A program made the translations under genes and the position numbers. Shown piece by piece: positions 10,011-21,402 of a DNA stretch of 64,000 nt. The notes beneath the pieces are model-generated. The model was not told the DNA's origin. It made no database searches and saw nothing but the letters and a program-made list of their open reading frames with translations. The DNA comes from Prorocentrum cordatum (Eukaryota > Sar > Dinophyceae > Prorocentrales > Prorocentraceae), in assembly GCA_963575745.1 (NCBI GenBank), contig CAUYUJ010015293.1, positions 1 through 64,000 of the forward strand, written 5' to 3'. Numbering within the stretch: position 1 is the stretch's first letter; each line of letters opens with the position of its first letter.

Positions 10011-12585
10011 GCGTGAGGAAGGTATGCCAATGAATCTCGAGTTCAAATCGATGAGTTTAAAGCTGTCCCCGATGGTTTTGCGATGAGTTTAAAGTGCTCC
10101 CCCCTCGCCTGGGACCCGGACTGTCGGAACGATGAGAAAGATTTGGCGACCTGCTCATTCGCTCCGCCCCCCCCCCATCCTTCCCCGCGCGAGTCCCAAG
10201 ACATGCTGCTCGAGCTGCTCAAAGTGTTGGACGGCCGCTACTACGACAAGGAGCTCGGCATCTCGAGCTTGTCGCTCATCTACGGTTTGAAGAATTTCGG
10301 CATGAGGGAGCAGGCGCGAGCGGGCGGCGGGGGAAGGATGAGTAGAGGACAGGGGAAGGGGTCAACATATCAGGAGGAGGGTGGCAGGGGAACGGGCGAG
10401 AGAAGAGGAGGAAAAAAGAGGAGGAGGGGGAGGAGAAGGAGGAGGAGCAGGAGTATGAGGAGTAGTAGTATACGAGGAGGAGAAAAGAGGACGGTGAGGA
10501 CATGGAGGGGAGACGCGAAGAACGAGGAGGGGAAGGAGGGGGAAGAGGAGAAAGAGGAGGAGAAGACGGAGGCCTTCCCTTTGCCACGGAGGCCAAGCAG
10601 AACTGGTTGACAACTATGTACAGACGCCTCTTCAACGCCATCGGACACGTTCGCTCGCGGATGAGCCGAGGTCAAGTTCCAAAGTGGGCGATGTGGTTCA
10701 AGGAAAGGCTGGCCAATGACGCTGGCGCCGATGACGGCGCGGAGGGCGCCGCTTCAGACCCCGATGCTGGCGCCCATGATGAGGCTGAAGTGGAGGATGA
10801 CGATGAAGCATCGGCGATCTTGAAACGGCCATCTGCAGCACTCAATCGACCTGCAGCAGCGGCGGAACCTAACCCGAGCCCGCTCAAGCGGAAGCCGTCT
10901 GCAGCTGAGGACCCCAAGTGCCTGGAGAAGGCGATGATGATTGCAGCCAGCAGCAAGTCGAGCGCCGTCCTGGCGAATTCTAGCGTCGACAGCGTCAGGG
11001 ACCCCGACACGATCCCACCGTCTATATTCGATGAAGTTCCAGATGATATCATAGCATTGGGTTGCACTTCGCAGCCAGCCGACTCCGCGTTCGCCACGCC
11101 TGAGCCGAAGAAGACCACTAAATCACCAGCCCATGACAAGTCTGGCGAGCAGATGGGGCGCGCAGCCCACGCCAGCCCACGCCAGCAGCCGACGCCAGCC
11201 CAAGCAGTAGAACCACCCACACACGTGCCAGCAGATGAGGCCGTGCCCACGCCCGTGCCCAAGCCCGCGCCCAAGAAGAAGACCGAGCCCAAGCCTGCGG
11301 AGGACGAGATCACCGCAGAGGATGAGTACGACGTGGGCTGGGACGAGACCAAACTAGAAGCTTGGGCGCGGAAGATCCGCAAGAAAGGCAAACCATGCGC
11401 GCCTGAATGGAGCTCGAAGCTCGAGCCGTGGGAGAACCAGGTGTGGGCGCAGTTCAAGTCCTGCGGCTGGCAGCTGCTGAGCAACCTGAAGGTCGACGAC
11501 CTCGAGTGCATTTCGAAGAAGCGGAAGGGCAAGCAGGACTCTTGCAAGGGCAAGGCCAGGCCTGCCGACTGGACGGGCAAGCACCCAGTGAATGGGATGG
11601 AGCTCGAGGTCAAGAAGTACAAGGACTGCATGCCTCGGCCGCCTCCCCCGTACCCTGTCGCAGGGCAAAGCTTGAGGAAGACTGCAGAGGGTGGAGGAGG
11701 ATGAAGAGGATGAGAAGAGAGCGGGGGAAGAGGGAGGAAAATGAGGAGGATGAGGAGGAGGAGGAGGAGGAGGAGGAGGAGGAGGAGGAGGAGTGAGGAT
11801 GAGGAGGGAGGACGAGGCGGATTCCGAGGATGGGGATGATGAGGGTGAGGATCATGATCGAGGAGGAGAGGACGATACCGAAAACATTCGATTTCTTTCC
11901 GTTGATTTCACGCTTGCCCCCGAATTCTGTTCAATGAGTTTAGAATGCTCTCCCCTTGCCCTGGAGTAGGTGGGGGCCAGGAGGCCTCAGAGGTGATTTG
12001 GGGAAGGAGGATCAGACAAGCATGTCATCGCCGCCCTGCGAGGACAGGAAGATGATCTACAAATTGCAGTACACACGCTCCAAGAAGCAGCTCCTCATGG
12101 TCACGATCAACGACGACGTCAGCGACGAGACAGCCCTGGAGGTGGCCATCGGGGTGGCCGAGGCGTTCGCCAACGGAGGGCTGGGAGGGGCCCTGTTTCT
12201 TCCTGTGTTGCCGCTGCATTCCTCCTCCGCCTCCTTCTCCTCCTCCTCCTCCTCGTCCTCCTCCTCGATCCTACTCATCCTCCTCGTCATCCTCATCCTC
12301 ATCCTCCTCTCCTCCTCAAGGTCCTGCCCCTCCCCATCCTCCTCCTCCGTCTGCTCTCCTCCGGGTTCTACATCACCCTCCCCGCTCTACTCAAACGGAG
12401 CCCGCATGGGCTGGGGTTCCTCCTGGTGATGATGCTCCTGCTGTTGGTCCTATATATACTCCTCCTGATCCGTTGTTGTTGCATACTCCTGCATTTGCCC
12501 CCGCTCGCTGGGCTTGGGGCAGGCGACATCACCGAGGAGCAGCTGTGCGAGAAGCGGGACTCTCTGCTACGCGGAGGGGCAGGGG
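9621..12585 (+). CDS. Five-exon gene of a dinoflagellate multicopy family
   Basis: Exons inferred from reading frame: about 9,621-9,739 (ALMPFVTEADFFTYGDDTRF), 10,201-10,313 (MLLELLKVLDGRYYDKELGI), 10,592-11,623, 12,043-12,175 (MIYKLQYTRSKKQLLMVTIN) and 12,523-about 12,585 (GDITEEQLCEKRDSLL). All four joins keep phase. The large third exon starts AKQNWLTTMYRRLF. It carries basic, Ala/Pro-rich tracts with a repeated LKRPSAAL/LKRKPSAA motif, then a C-terminal segment ending ADWTGKHPVNGMELEVKKYK. That tail followed by D-RKMIYKLQY and NG-DITEEQL matches the order I remember from unnamed, highly repeated dinoflagellate proteins. Function unknown. Introns are GGA-, TCC- or ATGAGTTT-rich. The 3' end is uncertain. 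A later frame at 12,786 (GEAAEKTPMNEGLYFIRA) may be another exon. Confidence 0.55.
10314..10591 (+). other. Inferred intron, GC-AG, GGA-rich
   Basis: gagCAG|GCgcga at the donor and acgGAG|GCCaag at the acceptor share AGGC. Removal joins GMREQ to AKQNWL in phase 0. The 278-nt interior is GGA-rich. Confidence 0.45.
11624..12042 (+). other. Inferred intron, GA-AG
   Basis: tacAAG|GACtgc at the donor and tgcGAG|GACagg at the acceptor share AGGAC. Removal joins VKKYK to DRKMIY in phase 0. The interior holds a (GGA)n tract and a caatgagtttagaatgctc word like those of the 17-kb array. GA-AG introns are known from dinoflagellates. Confidence 0.45.
12176..12522 (+). other. Inferred intron, GA-AG, TCC-rich
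   Basis: aacG|GAGGGC and ggcAG|GCGACATC join AFANG to DITEEQL in phase 1. The body contains a TCC tract, the reverse polarity of the upstream GGA introns. The exact donor is ambiguous by a few bases. Confidence 0.35.
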
Positions 12586-12785
12586 CAGCGAGCATCTGCG
12601 CGCACATCCAGCTTCCTCCTCCGTCCTCCCTCCTCCTCCTCCTCCTCCTTCTCCTCCTTCTCCTCCTCCGTCTCCTCCTCCACCGTCTCCTCTGCATGGA
12701 TCCTCCTCCTCCTCATCCTCCTGCCCATCTCTCCTCTCTCTCTCTCTGTCTCTCTCTCTCTCGCTCTCTCGCGTTCTCCTTTTAG

Positions 12786-14045
12786 TTGCGCGAGGGACGG
12801 GGGGAGGCAGCGGAGAAGACGCCGATGAATGAGGGGCTGTACTTCATTAGAGCGGAGATCCAGGCCATCGCTCGAGGTGCATTGCATGCGCCAGCGGCTG
12901 AATTGTTTGCTTCGACTGCGTTCGGCCAGTGCGTGAAAGTGGGAATGATGCTACCACGTTTGCTTTTCTTGTCGAACCAATTCCATGTGGCCCCTTGTAT
13001 CCTTGCTTGCCGTCGCGTTGAGCCGATTGCAGACACCTGGGCGCCTAGAGGGAATTGCATCGCATTATCAGGCCCGCCCTTGACATCATTGCCTCTCGTA
13101 TGTTGCTGCTTGCAGCAGCCGCGTGGACGCACAGAGGGGATTGCATCGAGTGAGGTGTTAACTACTCCAGATTTCGTAATGAAAGTGAAGGGGTCACAAC
13201 CCTCCCAGACGAGAAGTTTTAGACCCCCCAGGCTATCCATGAAAGGGCGGCCCTTTGCCCAGACCCCTCCGAACCCTCCAAGACAGCTCACATTAGACCC
13301 CCCCCCGAATGTGACCCCCCCACTTTGTTGTGGAATCGGGAGTACACATTGCCTCTCGCTGCTGGCAGCCACGCGCGCGTCTCGAGAGATTCGCACCGCA
13401 TGTATCGGGTTCGCGGGTTGCGTCCGTGCCTCTCGTCTCGAGTTGATTGCAGAGGCCGCCGTGGGCGCCCGACAGGTGTTGCATCGCACTTGCCAGACAT
13501 GCCTGCTCGTGATCACGTGCCCGATGTAAACCGCCACCCCTGGTCCAGGTAGAAAACAACGGTTGTCAGCCGAACAGAACAGAGTCGACGGAGTGGCGGA
13601 AGCCTCCATGAATAAACATGTTAATTGAACCAACCTCTGAACGCACGGAAGCTCCAACGGCTCACAAACAAACTATACGCAGAAACCGTCCATATACCAT
13701 AAATCAGTCTAAATGCCATGCGTTGGGTTTTCACTTGCCCAGGCCTGTGTTCAATGGGTGATCCACTTCGTTTTGGCCCTGGACTCCAAGTAAAGCTCTG
13801 CATACGTGGATGAGGGGTTAGAAGAGGAGGGTGGAGGAAGAGACAGATGGGAAAGAGGAGGAGGCGAGGACGACGAGGAGAAACATAATTTTAGGACGAG
13901 CGAGGGTCCGACGGTCCGAGAGAACCAGGGGGCGCGAAGAGAATCGCGCCTGACGCATCACGTGGTGCGACGCGCGAAGTCCACGTACAGAGCAAGTCGG
14001 TGTGTCCGGAGCCTCGATTTGCAGGCTCAAGATTGATCACTACAG
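12786..14045. other. Repeat-derived spacer, no clear gene
   Basis: Two diverged copies of a segment with gattgcaga, gggcgc and ttgcatcgca words (13,015-13,070 and 13,440-13,500), plus C-rich runs at 13,215-13,320. Long open frames exist on both strands, including 291 codons on the minus strand, but overlapping open frames and repeat content argue against coding. Confidence 0.4.
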
Positions 14046-14049
14046 CACG

Positions 14050-16753
14050 ATGGCCCAGCAACCTCGCCCCTCGGTTCGCGACATCGTGCCTTTCACAGGG
14101 GCCCATGGGACGCTCCGAGAGGGGCTCAAGGGATGCATTGCAAGCGGTGACTACTCGGACAAGCCCATCGAGGATATCGTGCAGTCGTTAGGCATGGAGG
14201 CCGATGATGGGCATCGCATCAGCGCAGCTGGCAGCTCCGACGACCACGAGCGCGTTCAGCAACTACCTCGGCCATCTCATACGATTGATCTCACGGAAGA
14301 CAGCTTGCCTACGAATACCTACGTGGAGCAGCCTAACACCATTCCAGGATCCCCTGACGAGGATCGCCAGATGGAACCACATGAAGCTGAGGAGAAGCGG
14401 CGACGCGCTGAGCAGCGCAAACGGCAGTGGGATGCCGTCGATGCCGCAGCCATCGATGTGACGCCCGTCTTGGGGCAGCAGCCAGCCGAGGTCGAGGCAA
14501 CACAGCAGGAGGAGGCGCAGGAGACGGCCAACGAGGAGGCAGCCGATGCCGAGGCCGAGCCAAGCAAGGAGTTCGAAGAGGCGGCGGATAAGGCATCCGA
14601 GGCCACGGATGATGAGGAGGGCAAGGTGGTTTCGCAGTCGCAACCTGAAGCTGAGGAGTGTACTTCGGCGGCTTGGACTTCGGCGTCGCAAGCTGAGGTG
14701 GAGGGGCGTGCCGAGGAGAAGGATCATGAGAATGAGCTCGAGGATGCAGGTTCTGCGACGGCAGCGGTGGCTGGAGCACACAATGCGTACGTGGAGAAGC
14801 TCGAAGATGCTGCGCGGGCAGGAGAGGCATACCTGGCGACACTGGTGGCACCAGTGCCCAAGGCGAAGGCGCGCATCGGGAGGGCTCCAGCCAAGCCTTC
14901 CACGACGCCCGCGCTGGCGGCTTCGAAGGCGCCTTCACCGTCGAGCTGCGCCCCCTCGTCATCAGCTACGGCTACGTCAACTCGCTTGGCTCCTGCGCCC
15001 TCGACGGCAACTCCACCGACTCCTTCTCGGGCATCTCCCACGGCGAACACTGCGTCTGCCCCAGCGAAGGCTAACAGAGGAAAGATAACTATGCACATGC
15101 ACCGATTATGGCCAGGCCCATCCTGAGCCCAGGATCGGTGCATACGCCCTCCTACCTTGGCTAGGAAGGTATATGCACCGATCCTGGGTCAAGGATGGGC
15201 CTTGCCAGGATCGGTGCGTGTGCATAGTTCCCTTCGCCCGAGCTAAGGCACCCGCGGCGATGCCGACGCAGCAGGCAGAGTTGACCCAGCTGAACGCACA
15301 GCTCAAGAAGGACCCCAATGGCGAAGACTCTGTTGAGAGCCTCTTTGGTTCCGTGTTCGACACGCCCGAGAAGAAATCCGCTGTGGAGATGATCTCTCTC
15401 AAGGAGAAGCTTTTCACGGAGGCCGCGAAGAAGCAGAGCATGAGCGAGCAGCAGGAGCCAGAGCGGATCAGGATTCTGGAAGATGCTGTCAAACATGGCG
15501 TCGCTGCTCGCTCGGCTTTGGCCCAGTCATGGGACAGAGTCAAGAAAGAAGGAGGAGAGTGGTGGGAGAAGTACCAGAACGCCAAGGACAAGGGCCGCGA
15601 AGCGCAGCAGGCAGTCAAGAAAGCGTGGGCTGCAGAGAAGCTTCAGGTTGAGAGGACAAAGTACACGAAGTCGCAGACGCATCGCCAGGTGGACACGAAG
15701 AAGGGCACCTACTTTTCCTTTGCCCGCATCGTGGTGGAGGAGGGCGGCTACTGGGACCCCAGCAACATCACGGCCGCCGAACACTATTGCAATTGCTGTC
15801 TGACCATGGGTGGGCCATGGGTGCGCTGGTCGGGGATGCGGAATCGACTCCAATTCCTGTACTTCGAGGAGGGCCAGCAGGAGGAGATGGAGCGCTGCTG
15901 GAGCATCTACTCGGACATGGAGGCCAGCGCCGCGGCTAAGAGGCAAGCAGATGGAGAACACCAAGCTCAGCCCGTGGAGAAACGCGTCAAGAAGGAAGAC
16001 CAGAGCGACGCAGAGGCGGAGGCGCATGGCATGGATCTTGCTCCACCTGTTGGGCCTAATCCTGAGACCGATGCTGGCGATGAGGGCGGGCGCGCTGGCG
16101 CCGACGGAGAAGACAGCACGGGCAAGAGCACGGGCAAGGGCAAGAAGGACGCCAAAGGGAAAAGTAAAGGCAAAGGCAACAAGGGGCAAAAAGGCAAGGC
16201 CGCTACGGATGATGATCCCGAGGAGCGCAGGAAGAAAGATGAAAGGAAACGCCTGCAGCTCGCGGAGACGGAGGCCAAGAAGGTCGTATCCACCTACAAC
16301 GCCACGATGTGTGGCTTGACCACCCTCGAGAGCGCGTCGCAGACCATGGCCGACTGGGCTTGGTTCAAGGAGTCGCCGCAATTTCAGGAGCAGCTCAAGT
16401 CCAAGATGAAGGCCTGCAGCGACGCGATGCCTAGCTTGATGGTCCGCATGCAGACGGAGAACATGGCCGCCATCAAGAAGAACTACACCAACGAGGATAT
16501 GATCATCGCGTTTACCGAGATCAGAACGAAGAGGGGACGGGGAGGGACGCATGCTTGCATCTCCGCACTTGCATCGACTGGCGAGGATGAGGAGGAGGAG
16601 GAGGAGGAGGAGGAGGAGGAGGAGGAGGGAGGAGGAGGAGGAGGAAGAGAAGGAGGAGGAGGGAGGAGGACGACGAGAAGGAGGGGGAAGACAGAAGACG
16701 ACGAGGAGGTGTCACTGAGCACTGGCGCGCTGGGGCCGGCACTCAGAGGCTGA
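14050..16753 (+). CDS. Two-exon gene, dinoflagellate multicopy family
   Basis: Exon 1 is 14,050-15,069 and exon 2 starts at 15,248. Removing 15,070-15,247 joins SAPAK to APAAMPTQQ in phase 0. I chose ATG 14,050 (MAQQPRPSVRDIVPFTGAHG) over the in-frame ATG at 14,002. The N-terminal half is acidic and Ala/Glu-rich with coiled-coil character. The second exon contains a conserved-looking block, KKGTYFSFARIVVEEGGYWD to EHYCNCCLTMGGPWVRWSGM, then a KGKGKKDAKGKSKGKGNKGQ basic tract and an amphipathic C-terminal region (LTTLESASQTMADWAWF). This matches the pattern of unnamed repeated dinoflagellate proteins; function unknown. The stop at 16,753 lies beyond a poly-Glu run from a GGA microsatellite, so the true exon probably ends near 16,560. 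Confidence 0.6.
15070..15247 (+). other. Hairpin-bearing intron, GC-AG, introner-like
   Basis: Exon...gcgAAG|GCtaac and gagctAAG|GCAccc share AAGGC. The 178-nt intron holds a near-perfect inverted repeat with arms 15,087-15,145 and 15,171-15,229 (59 bp each, beginning aactatgcac) around a 25-nt loop that is itself partly palindromic. Both flanking frames are open and meet in phase 0. Confidence 0.7.
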
Positions 16754-16905
16754 ACGCTGATCTGGTCAAGGAGGAGGATGAGGAGGAAGGAGAATGAGGA
16801 GGAGCAGGAAGGATCCGAGGAGGAGGAAGCGTTTCCTTCGATCCGCCTCCTCCTCCACCTCCTCTTTCTCCTCCTCCTCCTCCTCCTCCTCCTCCTCCTC
16901 CTCCT
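16580..16905 (+). repeat. GGA tract then TCC tract
   Basis: (GGA)n at 16,580-16,705 flips to (TCC)n at 16,845-16,905. The opposite-polarity tracts could pair as a large inverted repeat. Confidence 0.8.
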
Positions 16906-17026
16906 GGGGTCATCTTGGAGGTCATCCGAAAGCATTCCCGAAACAACATTGAGGGGATGTCTCGAGCGAACCGCTTTAGATATAGTTGAGCAGTTGTTTC
17001 TGATTAGCTTCGGATTCCCGTCGGTG

Positions 17027-17525
17027 CCTTGCGATGAGTTTAGAGTGCTCTGGGAAGCTTGAGGAGTTGTCTTGAATTGATTCTAATGAGTTTCGAGTTC
17101 GATTTGATGAAATTCACAGTTACCCCGTTGAGTTTGCAATGAGTTTAGAGTACTCTGGGTGCTCTGGGAGCTTGGACTGGGTCCGATGAGTTTAGAGTGC
17201 TCTGGGTGTTCTGGGAGCTCGATTCGTTGCCTTTCAAAGATGCCTCGATGAGCTTGCGATGAGTTTAGAGTGCTCTGGGAAACTTGAGGGGTTGTCTTGA
17301 ATTGGTTCTAATGAGTTTCGAGCTCGATTTGATGCATTTCACAGTTACACCGTTGAGTTTGCAATGAGTTTAGAGTGCTCTGGGTGCTCTGGGAGAGTGA
17401 ATGGCTCGGACTGGGTCCAATGAGTTTAGAGTGCTCTGGGTGTTATTGTGGGTGCTCGATTCGTTGCCTCTCAGAGTTGCCTCGATAAGCTTGCGATGAG
17501 TTTAGAGTGCTCGAGGAAACTTGAG
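17027..17525 (+). repeat. Higher-order array built on the ATGAGTTT word
   Basis: ttgcgatgagtttagagtgc recurs at about 17,030, 17,258 and 17,495, giving a 230-240-bp period. Within each period atgagttt followed by agagtgctctgg or cgagttcg recurs several times. The same word appears at about 10,084, 11,936, 17,812-17,950, 21,575 and 24,983. Confidence 0.75.
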
Positions 17526-17996
17526 GGGATGGGCGACGGCACAGGTAAGCGGGGATGGGCAGGATGAAGCCATTGGTCGAGGATTTGGTTGGTTTCCACG
17601 GGTGGCTCACGGACATGCATGCGATCTCGAAGAAGAGGAAGTTCTCGTGATATGGCAGGCCACCCTCTTTTTCTTTGCAGCCCCGACGCAGCGATGCAGT
17701 TTCAACGGGGATAGGCTTCGACTAGCGAGATTTAAGAATTTCTGGGAATTTTTCAGGAAATCACAAGGAGAACCAAGAAATCCAAAAAAAACACAAAATC
17801 AGAGTGATGAGTTTCTGATGAGTTTCCAGTGATGAGTTTCGCGATGAGTTTTGGGTTTTACCTGTAAAAAATCAATATAAAGTCGACTTCATGACACCGG
17901 TAGGCGCGATGAGTTTCGGAGCGATTTTGATGAGTTTGTGATGAGTTTCAGAAAAGCACAAAATCAAAGAGAAAACACCGGTAGGATAGAGGGGTA
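17526..17996. other. No gene; scattered atgagttt words
   Basis: Intermediate-composition sequence with atgagtttc repeats from 17,808 on. No open frame looks like protein. Confidence 0.5.
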
Positions 17997-18312
17997 GCAA
18001 TGAATTTCGAGTACTCCGACCCCCTGGAAGCGCGTCTGCTGGCAAATTTGATGTGGAAGCAATGAAATTCGAGGACTCCGACCCCCTGGAAGCGCGTCCG
18101 CTGGCAAATTGATTTGGAAGCAATGAATTTCGAGTACTCCGACCCCCTGGAAGCGCGTCCGCTGGCAAATTTGATTTGGAAGCAACGAAATTCGAGGACT
18201 CCGATCCCCTGGAAGCAAGTCCGCTGGCAAATTGATTTGGAAGCAATGAATTTCGAGTACTCCGACCCCCTGGAAGCGCGTCCGCTGGCAAATTTGATGT
18301 GGAAGCAATGAA
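17997..18312 (+). repeat. 61-bp tandem repeat with alternating variants
   Basis: About five units start gcaatgaatttcgagtactc or gcaatgaaattcgaggactc and continue gaccccctggaagcgcgtc and gctggcaaatt. The two variants alternate, so the true repeat is a dimer of about 122 bp (17,997, 18,119, 18,242). Confidence 0.85.
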
Positions 18313-18676
18313 ATCCGAGGGCTCCTGAGGTTATGTGGGTTCCCAAAGAGCCTGCCAGTCCAGCCTGCAATGCTTTTCGGCGTGAAGACTTGCCTGCGAA
18401 AGGGGTCGCACGCAACGAATGCCGAAGCGAAGCATCATCTTCCGCTCGGGGCTGCTTTCGCACAGGGGGCAAGTGCGTGCAAGGTTTTATGGCGCTGTAG
18501 TGATCTGCTTGGTGATATCCTGCTGCGTCGATGCAGGGGCCTCGCCAAGGCCAGTCTTCATTCTCGCCCGCCGAGCCCGTTTCCTGCTTCGAGTGGGAGG
18601 GCGAGACGACGGGCTACTCCAAAACGTACCCTGGCAGTTTGCGTTTGGCCCGAGAAACAGCATGCGGTCCGTCCCT

Positions 18677-18836
18677 GTTAACCAGCCTGGAACATTTCCC
18701 TATCCCTATACTGGGCATCTCCTCATCACGATGCCAATCTTGGATTCCCTCATTTTTCAATGGCGAATCCCTAATATTGTCATCGCCTTTTGGCGTGTCA
18801 ATCTTAGGGATAGGGATACGTTCGAGACTGGTAACC
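18677..18836. mobile_element. Inverted-repeat element, family 8
   Basis: gttaaccagcctggaacatt and then ccctatcccta at the left match the reverse complement of the right end, ggttaccagtctcgaacgta then ccctatcccta. It is 160 bp and lies just upstream of the transposase-like gene. Confidence 0.55.
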
Positions 18837-18921
18837 TGTGTGCATTTCGCCGATTGCTTGTAATTTGCATTGCATAGCCCGTTGTCTTCGCAGCGTCCTC
18901 TCTCAAGGACAGCCCGTCGCG

Positions 18922-21402
18922 ATGGGAAGCCCGCCTCCCCGGCGCGGCCGCACGCGCCCAGCGCCCGTGGACTGGGAGGATGGGACTTCATGGAAGCGAA
19001 CTTCGTCTCATAGGGCAGATGAGATTCAGAGGCAGGAGTATGCAGGCAAGCTGATATCGCACATCACGGACATGTATATGACAGGGGCCAGGATGACTGC
19101 CAAAGCATTCACAGAACTCGCGTACTACGGTCATCGAGCTGGAGTGCCAGAGCTCCAGCAATTCGAAGTAGCCCCGTCGCCCGTATGCAGCGGGAATTTC
19201 CAGAAGAAGTTAGATAGAGCTCTCGAGTTAGGCAAATACGATTCGGACATGTATTTCATGAATATCCCAGGCAAGTCCCGTCACGATGTTTGTCGAACCT
19301 CGAAGCAGATCAGCATCCAGCTGCCGCATGAGATCATATTCAATGAAATCAAGAAGAACCCCGAGATCCTGGAGTCCTGGAGACAGCGGTTTGCAGATGG
19401 GCCCTGGATCGATAGTTTTGAAAACAATTCAGTCGTCAAGCGCCTGGGCCCAGAAAAGAGGACCAAAGTCGTGCCACTCGCATTGTACATGGACAAAACG
19501 CCTTTCACGAAACATGAATCGTTTTACGCTGTGACGTGCCACGTTCTTGGGTCCAGAAAAAGGGGTCTCATTTTCTGCGAGATTGTTGGTGACCTCTGTG
19601 ACTGCGGCTGTTCGCATTGGTGTTCTATGTACCCAGTATTTCAGGCGATGAAGTGGTCGTTGCATTGTTTAGCTTCAGGGCACTGGCCGACAGCGCGGCA
19701 TGACAGCTGCGATTGGCGAGAGAGCGACTTTCTTCGAGGACAAAAGGCAGGGCAGGCGCATGGCATGGAACGATCAGTAGGGGAGCATGAATACACACAC
19801 AAGCATACGCAATAGTTCAATCGTTGTAACATGTATGAGGTCACTTTCTGCATCCTTGCCAGAGTGAGGAGACCCCACGATTCCAGCATCCCTGTCGGCG
19901 TCCGAGGGTCCTTGCCGATGCCATCCTTGCCACACTAGACAGCATTCTTCACATGTGCCCCACAAGGCTGAACCTAAACGGTGTTTTTCGTTGGTGTCCT
20001 TATGTGTTAGTTTTCCTTCGCAATTGTCTCGAACCCGCCTTTACCGCAAAACGAAGTCGAAACGACAACGGCCCAAGAGATCATCAAAAACACCGTTTAG
20101 GTCCAGCCATGGTACCCCATGTAGGCGTTCGATCCAGAATTCTACGGGGTTGTCGTTGACATCAAGGCTGATTGGCCAGAGATGGCGACTGGCTGCGGCT
20201 TCCCCGCGCACTCTAGTGGTCATGCGCCGTGCTTGCTCTGTTCATGGGACTCCGAGCGTATCTTGCAGCATCGGCTGGGCGACCACCTCGATCGGCATCC
20301 TCCAGGTTCATACGATAGACATTGCAAGGGACACGAGATCTGGGTCTTCATTTCAAGTGAAGAGATGCACAGGCGTATCCGTTGGACATTGGAGTTTAAG
20401 TCGTCGTTCAGGGGGCGAACTCTTGTAGAGGATGTGCATGACACTCATCCACCTCTCCGCCGTGGGGACCGTCTGGAGGCAAGCCCGTCGCTTTTAGACG
20501 TGATGGATTTTGACTCTAAAGCCGATTATCCCTTCCTGGTATGTTTCTGGAGACCTAAGCCGCGCGAGGAGCGAGTTTACCACAGGAATCCACTACTGTG
20601 CAGGGAGCTGGGAATTGACTTGTCGACGTTTTCACTGGACGAGCTGCACTGCTGTCATTTGGGCGTCTTTAAGTTTTGGATTTCAAACGTGTGGTGGAAA
20701 CTTTTGGAGGCAGACATATATGGCACGGGCTGCACTCGACAGGAGGACCGCGTGCGTCTCGGGCTAGGCCATTTGAAAAACACACTGCACGATTGGTACA
20801 AAGACGAGAGGAAGAAACGAAACTTGGGCCCAAACCAAATCACAGAGGTAGGAGACCTGACGCCAGGCATGATAGGCGAGAAGAACAAACAATCCCTGTC
20901 GACAAAAGGAGCGGAAACGAAATGGCTGATGCTTTTCACTTGCGATTTGTTGGAATGGTACCAGAGACAGTTGCCTCCTGACGACCATGCTCCTGAGTTA
21001 GTTTTAGCAGGGAACGCGTTGAGGTCCTGGGACGCAACGCTCATTGGTCATCCTCGAAAGGTCCCCGACGACGTTTGCAATCAGCTTGAGGCCTTCGCGG
21101 CCCTGCACTGTATAAATGCAAATCGAGCTGGAATCCCCATGATGCCAAAGCATCATCAATTCAGACACCTCGCAGCTCAGGTCCGAGAGAAGGGGAACCC
21201 TAGGAAGTTCACGACATATTTTGACGAGGGCATGAACGGTAAAATAGCAGAGATAGCGAAGACAGTGCATAGGTCCAGATTTCGGCAGATGGTATTCAGG
21301 AAGTATTGCAAAATGTACGAAGGACGTTCGGCAGCGGGGCAGGGAGCATGCACGTGCTTCGTGACAGTCAGCATGCCTTGTCCTGCCTGCCTTTTGCTTT
21401 AA
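18922..21402 (+). CDS. Transposase-like protein, two exons
   Basis: Exon 1 is 18,922-19,776 and exon 2 is 20,125-21,402, about 710 residues. ATG 18,922 (MGSPPPRRGRTRPAPVDWED) follows a pyrimidine-rich tcgcag. Landmarks in order: LYMDKTPF, a Cys-rich CDCGCSHWCSMYPVFQAMKW, RHDSCDW, then after the intron VVVDIKADWPEMATGCGFP, CLLCSWD, LDELHCCHLGVFKFWISNVW, KGAETKWLMLFTCDLLEW and a final PKHHQFRHLAAQV..GNP segment. This series fits a large unnamed dinoflagellate family. It recalls the DDE-type layout of KDZ/Plavaka/tnp2-like transposases: an acidic residue before a Cys cluster, D/E-LH..HLG, then K-H..H. Catalytic residues are not proven. No terminal inverted repeats bounding the gene were found. 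It is the last firm plus-strand gene before the strand switch. Confidence 0.6.
19777..20124 (+). other. Inferred GT-AG intron with inverted repeat
   Basis: cgaTCA|GTAGGg and catGTAG|GCGttc join GMERS to AFDPEFYG in phase 0 and restore the ADWPEM motif. The 3' half contains an inverted repeat: 19,951-19,988 pairs with 20,086-20,122, with core ggctgaacctaaacggtgtt. Confidence 0.6.

Noticed and set aside
12782-13657. 291-codon minus ORF
   Set aside because: Overlaps a similarly long plus ORF, spans duplicated noncoding words and C-runs, and shows no recognisable protein segment.
17997-18312. CRISPR-like regular array
   Set aside because: The units are contiguous tandem repeats without unique spacers, in a eukaryotic genome.
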